64,000 bases of DNA, from assembly GCA_903861005.1 (NCBI GenBank), contig CAIOSP010000068.1, forward strand, positions 80,693-144,692. Reading direction: 5' to 3'. Shown here piece by piece: positions 50,697-58,459 of this stretch. Below the pieces are notes generated by a model. That model ran no database searches. It saw only the letters and a list, made by a program, of their open reading frames with translations, and was not told the origin of the DNA. The DNA comes from an uncultured Pseudomonadota bacterium (lineage in GTDB: Bacteria; Myxococcota_A; UBA796; GCA-2862545). Made by a program: the position numbers and the translations under genes. The stretch's first letter is position 1. Each line of letters begins with the position of its first letter.

Positions 50697-51356
50697 GTGC
50701 TTGCGTCCCTGAACCGTCTCGGCCTGTTGGCTCCCGCGCGCCACGTTTGTACCTTCATGGCGCTCGCCGTCTGCGCATGCGCCTACCCGCGCGCGACCGA
50801 CCCTGTCGCGGCCCCGCCCGCCCTCGCGGGCGTGACCTTCGACGCCGACGGCGCGCCCGGCCCGCTCCCCGACGACTTCCTCGTCGCGTACGACCAGACC
50901 GGGTGCTTTGGCTGGTGCCCTGACTTCGAGGTGACGATCGATCGGGACGGTGCAGGCACCTTCACAGGACGGTCGTGCGTCCAGCAGCCTGGGCCGTCGC
51001 GGACCTGGGTCGCGCCGGATGACCTCCGCGACGTCGTCGCCACCCTCGGCGCGCTCCGCTTTGGTGAGCTGGACGACCGCTACGACGCGCTGGAGCCGTG
51101 GCTCGCGTTTGGGTACGACGCGCCCACGTTCACGGTGACCGTGCGCTCTGGCGGCATGGTGACCACCGTCGCCGACTACCGGGGCTACGACGACGTCGCC
51201 CTCCCGCGGGTTCCGGGGCCGATGCGTGCGGAGACGTACCTGCCGCTGCCGGAATGGCTGGAGCAGCTGCGCGACCTCGAACGATACGTATACGAGGTCA
51301 CGGGTGTCGAGCGGCCGATCGGGGATCCCTTCCTGGTGGAGGGGTGCGGGATCTGA
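50697..51356 (+). CDS. DUF6438-like lipoprotein
   Basis: 219 residues from the GTG at 50697, chosen because GGAGG lies 8 bases upstream. Signal peptide with lipobox LAVCAC (Cys about 29 or 31). The segment DQTGCFGWCPDFEVTIDRDG, followed by GTFTG, matches the DUF6438 pattern (Cys-x3-Cys-Pro then a beta hairpin). Function of the family unknown. Convergent with the SDR gene; nothing notable in the 95 bp between them. Confidence 0.75.
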   Translation: MLASLNRLGLLAPARHVCTFMALAVCACAYPRATDPVAAPPALAGVTFDADGAPGPLPDDFLVAYDQTGCFGWCPDFEVTIDRDGAGTFTGRSCVQQPGPSRTWVAPDDLRDVVATLGALRFGELDDRYDALEPWLAFGYDAPTFTVTVRSGGMVTTVADYRGYDDVALPRVPGPMRAETYLPLPEWLEQLRDLERYVYEVTGVERPIGDPFLVEGCGI

Positions 51357-51451
51357 CCGATCGCCCGGTGGACTTCGCCCATGCGCGCTGCCGAAAGGCG
51401 CAGCTCGATTGCGCCCCGTACCGCGAGGGCGCCGCGAACCCGTCGTGCCCC

Positions 51452-52222
51452 TCACACCCCCAGCGCGCTGAACCCCCCGTCCACCGGCAGGATCGTCCCG
51501 GTGATCCACCCCGACGCGGGCACCGCCAAGAACGCCACCGCCCGCGCGATGTCCTCCGGCTCGCCCACACGCCCAAGCGGCGTCCGCGCCAACACCGCCG
51601 CGGCCTTGTCCGGGTCGCTAAGGACCACGGCGCCGAGCGGCGTGCGCACGTACCAGGGCGCGACGCCGTTGACGCGGATGCCGTCCTTGCCCCACTCGCA
51701 CGCCAAGAAGCGCGTCATCGCGTCCATCGCGCCCTTCGACATGGCGTAGATGGCGGTCGACGTTCGCACGGCCCGCTCGCTGGCCACGCTCGAGATCTGC
51801 ACGACGCTGGCGCCGCTTGCGGCCTTCATCGCCGGGTGCAGCCCGCGGGCGAGCCCCCACGCGCTCGTCACGTTGGTCGCCACCAGCGTCTCCCAGTCCT
51901 CCCTTGGCGCCTCCAGGGTGGGCTTGCGCAGGTTGATGCCGGTGTTGTTCACCAGCACGTGCACCGCGCCCGTCCGCGCCGTCACCGCGGCCACCGTTGC
52001 GTCGATCCCGGCCTGCGTGCCCAGGTCAGCCGTCACGGCGTACGCACGCCCGCCCGCCGCCTCAATCGTGCCGACCAGGGCGTCCAGCTCCGCCGTCGAC
52101 CGCGCGACGCAGGCCACCCGCGCGCCCCGCCGGGCCAACTCCAGCGCGATCGCGTGCCCCAGGCCCCGCGAAGCGCCCGTCACCACCGCGTCCTTGCCGT
52201 CCAGCGACCACACGTCCGTCAT
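51452..52222 (-). CDS. SDR-family oxidoreductase
   Basis: 256 residues. Classical short-chain dehydrogenase: TGASRGLG (15-22) for NAD(P), VNNTG (91-95), Ser in VQISSVAS, Tyr159-x3-Lys163 (YAMSK), and the C-terminal GEPEDIARAVAFLA and TGTILPVDGG. The pattern is close to tropinone-reductase-like or 3-oxoacyl-ACP-reductase-like enzymes; substrate cannot be told. GAGAGGTGG precedes the ATG. Divergent from the amtB gene. Confidence 0.9.
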   Translation of the reverse strand: MTDVWSLDGKDAVVTGASRGLGHAIALELARRGARVACVARSTAELDALVGTIEAAGGRAYAVTADLGTQAGIDATVAAVTARTGAVHVLVNNTGINLRKPTLEAPREDWETLVATNVTSAWGLARGLHPAMKAASGASVVQISSVASERAVRTSTAIYAMSKGAMDAMTRFLACEWGKDGIRVNGVAPWYVRTPLGAVVLSDPDKAAAVLARTPLGRVGEPEDIARAVAFLAVPASGWITGTILPVDGGFSALGV

Positions 52223-52306
52223 CGACCACCTCTCGGGGCGGTCCGGTCACACGGCCCGCGCGGGTCGTCGACATACGAGCCCGCGGTCGATTTCAAAAGC
52301 ATCGAA

Positions 52307-52341
52307 GTTCGGCGAAATACGAACCGAAAGCGATCCGCTTT
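52307..52341. promoter_or_regulatory. Two inverted repeats upstream of amtB
   Basis: GTTCG(8)CGAAC at 52307-52324 and AAAGCG-atc-CGCTTT at 52327-52341, in the less GC-rich part of the 245-bp gap between the divergent SDR and amtB genes. Operator function is inferred only from symmetry. Confidence 0.35.
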
Positions 52342-52467
52342 GAAAGCGGGACATGGCGCGGCAATCAATTCTGATTCTTGATCTGCCCGCCCGCAGGTCG
52401 TAACACAGGCGGGCAACGCGGTCTGCTCTCAAGCACGGGGGCGCGCGAGCGGAGGAAGGTCGTTCCC

Positions 52468-53760
52468 ATGCATTCGACGATCAAGCGGTGGGTCACGAGG
52501 CTCGGACTATTGGGGTCCGCGCTAGGTTTACCTTTGGCTGCGCACGCGCAGGATCCCCAGCCGGCGATCGACACGGGCGTCACCGCCTGGATGTTGGTCT
52601 CCACGGCGCTGGTCCTGTTGATGGTGCCGGGTCTGGCGCTGTTCTACGGCGGGCTGGTTCGGACCAAGAACGTGATCGGCACGATGATGCACAGCTTCGC
52701 GGCGATGGCGATCATCGGCGTGCTGTGGTTCTCGGTCGGCTACGCGATGACGTTCGGCACCTCGCACGGGTTCATCGGCTGGGACAACGACAAGTTCTTC
52801 CTCCAGGGCATCGACAACAACATCCGCGCGTCCGGCATCCCCGAGTACGTGTTCGTGATGTTCCAGGGCAAGTTCGCGATCATCACGCCGGCGCTCATCG
52901 CGGGCTCGTTCGCTGAGCGCGTCCGCTTCCGCGGCTACTGCGTGTTCATCGCGCTGTGGAGCCTCCTGGTCTACAATCCCCTCGCGCACTGGGTGTGGGG
53001 CGGCGGCTTCCTGACCGGCCTGGCGATCGACTTCGCCGGCGGCACGGTCATCCACATCTCGGCCGGCATCGCCGGTCTGGTTGCGGCGCTCTACCTGGGC
53101 AAGCGCAAGGGCTACCCGCACACCGCCATGCACCCCAACAACCTCGTCATGACGCTGCTCGGCGCGGGTCTGCTGTGGGTTGGCTGGTTTGGCTTCAACG
53201 CCGGTAGCTCTGAGGCGTCCGGTCTGAAGACCGCGCAGGCGCTGGCCATGACCCAGATCGCGGCGGCCACCGGCGCGCTCACCTGGATCGTCATCGAGGG
53301 GTTCTTCCACCGCAAGGCCACCAGCCTCGGCCTGATGTCGGGCATCCTGGCCGGCCTCGTCGTGATCACGCCGGCGGCGGGCGACGTGCTCCCGGTCGGC
53401 GCGTTCGCGCTCGGGGTCATCGCCTCGGTCATCTGCTACTTCGCGGTCCTTGCCAAGTCGAAGTTCGGCTACGATGACACGCTCGACGTGTTCGGCATCC
53501 ACGGCGTCGCGGGCATCGTCGGCGGCGTCGGCCTGACCTTCTTCCTGCGCCCCATGGAAGGCCGCGTGTTCTCAACCCAGCTGTTCTACCAGGTCGAAGG
53601 CATCGCCGTGTCCATCGGCTACTCCGCCGTCGTCACCCTCATCCTGCTGGTCCTGGTCGAGAAGACCCTTGGCCTGCGGATGACCGACAAGGAGCAGAGC
53701 GTCGGCATGGATCATACTCTCCACGGCGAGGCTGGATACGGCCTCCTCAACCTGAACTAA
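52468..53760 (+). CDS. amtB: Ammonium transporter
   Basis: 430 residues from the ATG at 52468 (GGAGGAAGG upstream). Cleavable signal peptide (LAAHA-QDP), then about 11 transmembrane helices. Family blocks: VPGLALFYGGLVRTKNVIGTMMHSF, shortened, with FAERVRFRGYC, NPLAHWVWGGGFL (first pore His), GWFGFNAGS and GIHGVAGIVGG (second pore His). Conducts NH3/NH4+ through a trimer in the inner membrane, gated by PII. The PII gene follows by 13 bp, the usual amtB-glnK arrangement. Confidence 0.97.
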   Translation: MHSTIKRWVTRLGLLGSALGLPLAAHAQDPQPAIDTGVTAWMLVSTALVLLMVPGLALFYGGLVRTKNVIGTMMHSFAAMAIIGVLWFSVGYAMTFGTSHGFIGWDNDKFFLQGIDNNIRASGIPEYVFVMFQGKFAIITPALIAGSFAERVRFRGYCVFIALWSLLVYNPLAHWVWGGGFLTGLAIDFAGGTVIHISAGIAGLVAALYLGKRKGYPHTAMHPNNLVMTLLGAGLLWVGWFGFNAGSSEASGLKTAQALAMTQIAAATGALTWIVIEGFFHRKATSLGLMSGILAGLVVITPAAGDVLPVGAFALGVIASVICYFAVLAKSKFGYDDTLDVFGIHGVAGIVGGVGLTFFLRPMEGRVFSTQLFYQVEGIAVSIGYSAVVTLILLVLVEKTLGLRMTDKEQSVGMDHTLHGEAGYGLLNLN

Positions 53761-53773
53761 AGGGGGGTGCACC

Positions 53774-54115
53774 ATGAAGATGATCGTAGCCATCATTCAG
53801 CCGGACAAGCTCGAGGAAGTGCACCAGGCGCTCATGGGCGAAGAGATCAACCGCATCACGGTGAGCCGAGTGACCGGACATGGTCAGGCGCGCGACACCG
53901 AACTGTACCGCGGACAGGAGATCGTCCCGAACCTGATCGCTAAGGTTCGCATCGAGATCGCGGTCAACGACGCGTTCGTCGAGCCCACCATTCGCGCGAT
54001 CCTGAAGGGTGCGCGGCATGGCGGCGGCGAGATCGGTGACGGGAAGATCTTCGTCATGCCGCTCGAAGAGGTGGTGCGGATCCGCACCGGCGAGCGCGGC
54101 GGCGACGCGATCTAG
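53774..54115 (+). CDS. PII-family nitrogen regulator (GlnK-type by context)
   Basis: 113 residues. Senses ATP/ADP and 2-oxoglutarate and blocks AmtB. PII marks: MIVAIIQPDKLEEV, TELYRGQE, KVRIEIAVND, the B-loop region and the GDGKIFVMPLEEVVRIRTGERG end. In the T-loop the position of the uridylylated Tyr51 is Ile50 (GQEIVPNL) and the loop is one residue shorter, so uridylylation at that site is not possible. Its stop overlaps the CYTH gene stop at CTAG. Confidence 0.95.
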   Translation: MKMIVAIIQPDKLEEVHQALMGEEINRITVSRVTGHGQARDTELYRGQEIVPNLIAKVRIEIAVNDAFVEPTIRAILKGARHGGGEIGDGKIFVMPLEEVVRIRTGERGGDAI

Positions 54116-54594
54116 ATCGGAACGCCCCGTGCGGCGAGCGCCGCGTTGGTCCACCCGCGCTCATGGGTGACCTCGCGGACCACGTACGGGGCGAGCCAGT
54201 CTGGGAAGGTGACGGGCTCGTCCACATGGCCGAGCTCGATCTCCGCCAGCACGACGCCGATGGTGTCGAGCACATCGACCTCCCAGTTGCGGTCGCCCAC
54301 CGGGATGGTGTGCCGCACCTTGGTGAGGCGCACGGTGGTCAGCGCCCACAGGCCCTCGAAGAAGGGCTCCTCGATCTCCTCTTCGATCTCCGTGCGCGAC
54401 ACGCCCTTGCCCGCCTTGAACGTACGCGTGCACACCACGCCGTGTGGGCCGCGGCGGCGGCGGACGCGCTCCTTGATGCGGGTGCCGGGCAGGTAGCCCT
54501 GCTCAATCGCGTCCGCGTGAAAGGTGAGCGCGAGCGGCGGGATCGCGCGCAGCAGGTACTTGCGCTCGATCTCGATGTCTTCTTGGCCGATCAT
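54112..54594 (-). CDS. CYTH-domain protein
   Basis: 160 residues from the ATG at 54594 (GGGAGGG upstream), overlapping the ABC gene stop as ATGA. IEIERKYLL at the N-terminus (the ExExK motif), RIKERVRRRRG, FKAGKGVSRTEIEEEI and WEVDVL fit the CYTH/TTM tunnel fold. Such enzymes hydrolyse tripolyphosphate or act on nucleotide triphosphates with metal. Last gene of a four-gene operon with secreted proteins and a TerB-FHA-ABC transporter. Confidence 0.9.
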   Translation of the reverse strand: MIGQEDIEIERKYLLRAIPPLALTFHADAIEQGYLPGTRIKERVRRRRGPHGVVCTRTFKAGKGVSRTEIEEEIEEPFFEGLWALTTVRLTKVRHTIPVGDRNWEVDVLDTIGVVLAEIELGHVDEPVTFPDWLAPYVVREVTHERGWTNAALAARGVPI

Positions 54595-57122
54595 CCGCCC
54601 TCCCTCTCTTGGTGCGTGCGCCAGGTGGCGACCGCGACGAACACGAGCGCGAACAGGCCGAGGATCCCAAACAGGACAGCCTGAGGCAGCCCCATGTCGT
54701 CCGCGTCCGACGTGCGAAAGCCCAGCTCCCACAGGAAGCGACCGATCGGCTGCGCGCTCGACTCCAGGCCCTCGTGCGCGGGCTGGGAGAGCTTGTCGCC
54801 CGCCTTGATCGCCGCCTCAAAGCCCCAGCGTGTGACCATGAACGTGCTCGCCGCCTTGGCCAGCACCGTCATGTCCTTCACCTTCACGATCAGGCCGCCA
54901 AACGTGATCTGCGGGATCAGGATCAGCGGCAGCGTGCCGACCGCGGCCTCGCTGGACGAGAAGATCGACGACACCAGCAGGCCGAGCGTCGTGCCCACCA
55001 GGCCCATCGCCACCGACACCGCCGACAGCGCCAAGAACGAGTAGCCGTAGCCGCCCATCCCGAGCGCGGCGTACACGATCGCCGTCAGCGCCAAGCACTG
55101 CAGGGACACCAGCGTGCCCAGCACCACCAGCTTGGACGCGACGTAGGGCAGCAGCCGCACCCCGATGCGCGACTCCCGGCGCCAGATCGGCCGCTCGGAG
55201 ATCAGCTCGCGCACCGACGCGGACGCGCCGAACCACAGCGCCGACAGCACCACCACGAACATCGTCGCGATGTCGGGCTGCGGGAACACGATCGCGATCG
55301 CCACGCCCAGCACCGGCGCCTGCGCGAGCAGCACGCCCGTGCCCACCCGGTCGCGCACCTTCACGCGTGCGTAACGGCTCACCAACGTGCGGAGCTGGGT
55401 GCGCGCGCTGCCGACCCGCACCGGCTTGGCGGCTTGCCCTGCAGGGCGCATGGCGTCGATGCCGAGCAGGTGCTCGCGCGTGCGGACGTACTTGCGCCAC
55501 GCCGGGCTCGCGCGGAACGCGGACGCCCACTCGTCGGGCGACTTGGAGGGCAACAGGCCAAAGACCGCGTCCACGCTGGGCACGCGGAAGTACCCGCAGG
55601 CCTCGTCCGGCGGACCGAACCAGGCGAGCCGCCCGCCTGGCGCGAGCACCAGGATGTGGTCGACCAGCGTCAGCAGCGACGGCGACACGTCATGGGTGAC
55701 GACGAACACGATGCGCCCGTCGTCGGCGAGCTGACGCACCGACGTGAGGATGCCCTGCGAGGTCTGCGGGTCCAGCCCGCTCGTCGGCTCGTCGAGGAAC
55801 AACACGCGCGTGGTGCCGGTCAGTAGCTCCTGGCCCAGGTTCACGCGCTTGCGCTGGCCACCGGAGATGCCGCGCGCGAGCGGGGTGCCGATGCGTGTGT
55901 CGCGGGAGGACTCCAGGCCAAGCTGCGCCAGCACGCGGTCGACCTCCGGCTGGAGCGCGACGCTCGCGACGTCGTCGCCGTAGCGCAGCCGGGCGGCGTA
56001 CTTCAGCGTCTCCTCGACCGTCAGCTCGCCGTGCAGCACGTCGTCCTGCGGCACGACGCCGACAAGGCTCTTGTCGTGCCGAAGCATCGCGGCGAAGTCG
56101 CTGCGGTCGAGCAGCACCTCGCCGGCGTCCGCGGGCGCGATGCCCGTGATGGCCTGCAGCAGCGTGGTCTTGCCCGCGCCCGAGGGGCCGAGCACCGCCA
56201 CCACTTCGCCGGAGAACACCGTGAACGAGATGCCGTCGAGAAGGCGCAGTCGGTTCCGGCCGCCTTGCAGCGTGCGGTACAGGTCGCGGACGGAGAGCGC
56301 GGCGAACGAGGACCCGTCGAACGCGGTGAGCACCTCACCGGACGCGTCGAGCGCCAGGTGGAAGGAGCCGATTCGAAGGTCCTGGCCGGGCGTCCACAGC
56401 GCGTCGCGCACGGGCGCGCCGTTCAAGAACGTGGGGCGACCGCTGCCCAGATCGGTGATCCGCCATCCGTCCTCGGCGCGGGTGAGCACGGCGTGACGGC
56501 GCGCGATCTGGCTGTCGGGGAGCTGGATCTCGCAGCCGGGCGCGCGGCCGATGGTCACGCGCTCCTGGCCCTTCAGCTCGAAGCCAAAGTCTCCGCGCGC
56601 GTGCCGAACGTCGTACCGACGGAACAGCGCCGCCACGAGCTTCTGGTCGATCTGCAGGTCGAACGCGGCGCGCTGCAGACGACCGATCTCGGCGCTGTCG
56701 ATCCGCCCGTCGCGCGCGCACACGCGGAACAAGCTGTCGAGCAGCAGCAGCGACTCCACCGGGCCGTAGCGTTCGCCGAACCGGCCCAGGTCCAGCTCGT
56801 TCGCCACCGACACGCGCAACGCCTTCTCCTGCGCGTCGCCGAACCGCGCGCCGTACGCGCGCAGCTCGTCCTCGGAGATCTCCGTACGGTTCTCCGGCGC
56901 GAGCACCACGCCCAGCAGGACCTCGATCGCCTCAGCGGTGAGGTCGGTGCGGGCGCGCAGCGCGGTGCGAAGCGCGATGGCCAGGCCCGGATCGGTCTCA
57001 GGCGGGACGTGGCGCGCGAGGAGCAGCGCGAACGCCACGGCGAACGCGACGGAGTCGTCACGACCGCCGAGAGGCGCGCCGAGCGCCTGATGAAAGCGCT
57101 CCTCGAGCTGCGCCGCGAGCAC
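54591..57122 (-). CDS. TerB-like/FHA/ABC-ATPase/permease fusion
   Basis: 843 residues. Four parts: TerB-like helical region about 85-170 (SLFRVCARDGRIDSAEIGRL); FHA domain about 180-262 (VTIGRAPGCEIQLPD, ARRHAVL, FLNG); ABC ATPase about 280-500 with Walker A GPSGAGKTT (312-320), ISGGQ (419-423), LFLDEP (441-446) and His477; six-helix ABC-2 permease about 590-840. The ATPase-before-permease order is that of ABCG/White half-transporters. An FHA domain upstream of the ATPase suggests control by a phosphothreonine partner. Substrate unknown. Operon: two exported-protein genes upstream (gaps 9 and 14 bp), CYTH downstream. Confidence 0.93.
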   Translation of the reverse strand: MLAAQLEERFHQALGAPLGGRDDSVAFAVAFALLLARHVPPETDPGLAIALRTALRARTDLTAEAIEVLLGVVLAPENRTEISEDELRAYGARFGDAQEKALRVSVANELDLGRFGERYGPVESLLLLDSLFRVCARDGRIDSAEIGRLQRAAFDLQIDQKLVAALFRRYDVRHARGDFGFELKGQERVTIGRAPGCEIQLPDSQIARRHAVLTRAEDGWRITDLGSGRPTFLNGAPVRDALWTPGQDLRIGSFHLALDASGEVLTAFDGSSFAALSVRDLYRTLQGGRNRLRLLDGISFTVFSGEVVAVLGPSGAGKTTLLQAITGIAPADAGEVLLDRSDFAAMLRHDKSLVGVVPQDDVLHGELTVEETLKYAARLRYGDDVASVALQPEVDRVLAQLGLESSRDTRIGTPLARGISGGQRKRVNLGQELLTGTTRVLFLDEPTSGLDPQTSQGILTSVRQLADDGRIVFVVTHDVSPSLLTLVDHILVLAPGGRLAWFGPPDEACGYFRVPSVDAVFGLLPSKSPDEWASAFRASPAWRKYVRTREHLLGIDAMRPAGQAAKPVRVGSARTQLRTLVSRYARVKVRDRVGTGVLLAQAPVLGVAIAIVFPQPDIATMFVVVLSALWFGASASVRELISERPIWRRESRIGVRLLPYVASKLVVLGTLVSLQCLALTAIVYAALGMGGYGYSFLALSAVSVAMGLVGTTLGLLVSSIFSSSEAAVGTLPLILIPQITFGGLIVKVKDMTVLAKAASTFMVTRWGFEAAIKAGDKLSQPAHEGLESSAQPIGRFLWELGFRTSDADDMGLPQAVLFGILGLFALVFVAVATWRTHQEREGG

Positions 57123-57136
57123 GTCGGGTTCTGCCG

Positions 57137-57559
57137 CTACTTCCAGATCACAGCGACAGCGACATCGACCGGGGCGTCGCCGCCGTCGACCGTCCGCGCC
57201 TGCGCGACCACGTAGTACGTGCCGCTCTTGGGCGGCGTCAGCTCGACGGCCGGCTGGCGGTCGACCGTGCTGTCACGCGCGACGACCACGCCCTTGTCGT
57301 TGTACACGACAAGGTCGAGGTTCTTCACGCGCGCGTCGGCGCAGCCAAGCACCTTGTACTGGCGGCTGGCGAGCGCGGTGACCTTCCAAACCTTCATGCT
57401 GCCCGGCGCGATGTCCGTGGGCGCGAGCGAGCGCATGGACCAGCCGTCGCTGTACGCTTCCCACACCTTGGTCTTGAGGCAGGACTCGGCCTCGCTGTCG
57501 GCGGCGAGCGCCGCGACGAGGACAGCGCTGAACAGGAGCGCGAGAGGGGATGACGTCAC
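57137..57559 (-). CDS. Small secreted beta-rich protein
   Basis: 140 residues, GTG start with AGGAGG 5 bases upstream. Signal peptide ending ADSEA. The rest is a single beta domain with a Cys pair (SCLKTKVWEAYSDGW, VLGCADAR) and LDLVVYNDKGVVVARDS...GTYYVVAQA, resembling the pre-peptidase C-terminal (PPC) fold. Second gene of the operon leading to the ABC fusion; perhaps a periplasmic partner or cargo. Confidence 0.75.
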   Translation of the reverse strand: MTSSPLALLFSAVLVAALAADSEAESCLKTKVWEAYSDGWSMRSLAPTDIAPGSMKVWKVTALASRQYKVLGCADARVKNLDLVVYNDKGVVVARDSTVDRQPAVELTPPKSGTYYVVAQARTVDGGDAPVDVAVAVIWK

Positions 57560-57568
57560 GGGATCCTC

Positions 57569-58408
57569 CTAGAGCAGGACGAGCACGGCTTCGGCGGCCT
57601 GGGTGATGGCGTCGAGGTCAGCGTCCGTCAGGGGTTCGGTCTTGGTCGAGATGGCGGTGAGCGACGCGAGCGTGGTGTCGAGCACGGCGCCGACAGGGGC
57701 GGGCGTGGACGGGTCGCGCTGCTTGGAGAACTCCGCGAAATAGCTGACGACGTCGGGCTGCTTGAGGATGTCCGACACCGACGCGGCCTTGCCCTTGGCG
57801 GCCTTGGCCACCAGGTTGGCGGCCTCGAGCCACGAGCCGGCCTGGACCAGCGGCACCACGCGCGACACGCCGTTGAACTCGAGCTCAGGGATGACCGCGC
57901 CCGCGAGCTGGTCGAACTCCTTGAGGAGCTCGTCGCGCGTCACGGCGCCGGCCTTCACGCGGGTGATGATGTCGACGAGGGTCTTGTCGACGTCTTCGCC
58001 GCCCTTGAGCGTCGTCATGCCCTGGCGGAGCTCCTCCAGGTGCGCGATGACCTCCTCGTCCTTGGCGGTCTTGAGGGTCAGCAGCGTGTCGGCGAGGATG
58101 ACGCCCGTGCGCACGGCGACGCGCTCGGTGTCCTTCTCGTCCAGCTTCCAGGCGCGGACGATGATCAGACCGCCGAGCTTGCCGTCGATGCCGGCCTTGG
58201 TCAGCGCCGCCTCGGTCTCCACGGGGGAGGGAACGAGCGCGTACTTGCGGTCGGCCTGGGCGGCGAGCTGGGCCGGGTCCTGGTCGCCGAGCTCGGGCGT
58301 CTCAGCGGCCACCGGGGCGGGCGGCTCGGCCGGCGCGGGCTCAGGGGAGCCAGAGCAGGCGACGAGGGTGAAGAGGCTGACGAGGGACCACCAAGAATTC
58401 GAGCGCAT
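57569..58408 (-). CDS. Helical lipoprotein of unknown function
   Basis: 279 residues, ATG with GGAGG 5 bases upstream. Lipobox LVAC-SGS. Pro/Glu/Ala-rich linker (20-45), then an all-helical domain of about 230 residues with repeated hydrophobic heptads (RTGVILADTLLTLKTAKDEEV, shortened). No family recognised. First gene of the four-gene operon 58408-54112; the 9-bp gap to the next gene contains that gene's ribosome site. Confidence 0.75.
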   Translation of the reverse strand: MRSNSWWSLVSLFTLVACSGSPEPAPAEPPAPVAAETPELGDQDPAQLAAQADRKYALVPSPVETEAALTKAGIDGKLGGLIIVRAWKLDEKDTERVAVRTGVILADTLLTLKTAKDEEVIAHLEELRQGMTTLKGGEDVDKTLVDIITRVKAGAVTRDELLKEFDQLAGAVIPELEFNGVSRVVPLVQAGSWLEAANLVAKAAKGKAASVSDILKQPDVVSYFAEFSKQRDPSTPAPVGAVLDTTLASLTAISTKTEPLTDADLDAITQAAEAVLVLL

Positions 58409-58459
58409 CGGGACCTCCGGCCGTCCTTGGATCCACGGGACGAATCTGCCGCGGAGGAG

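Noticed and set aside
52338..52362. Sigma-54 promoter before amtB
   Set aside because: A GG-N10-GC pair exists (about 52349-52362) but the flanking bases do not match TGGCAC and TTGCA well enough.
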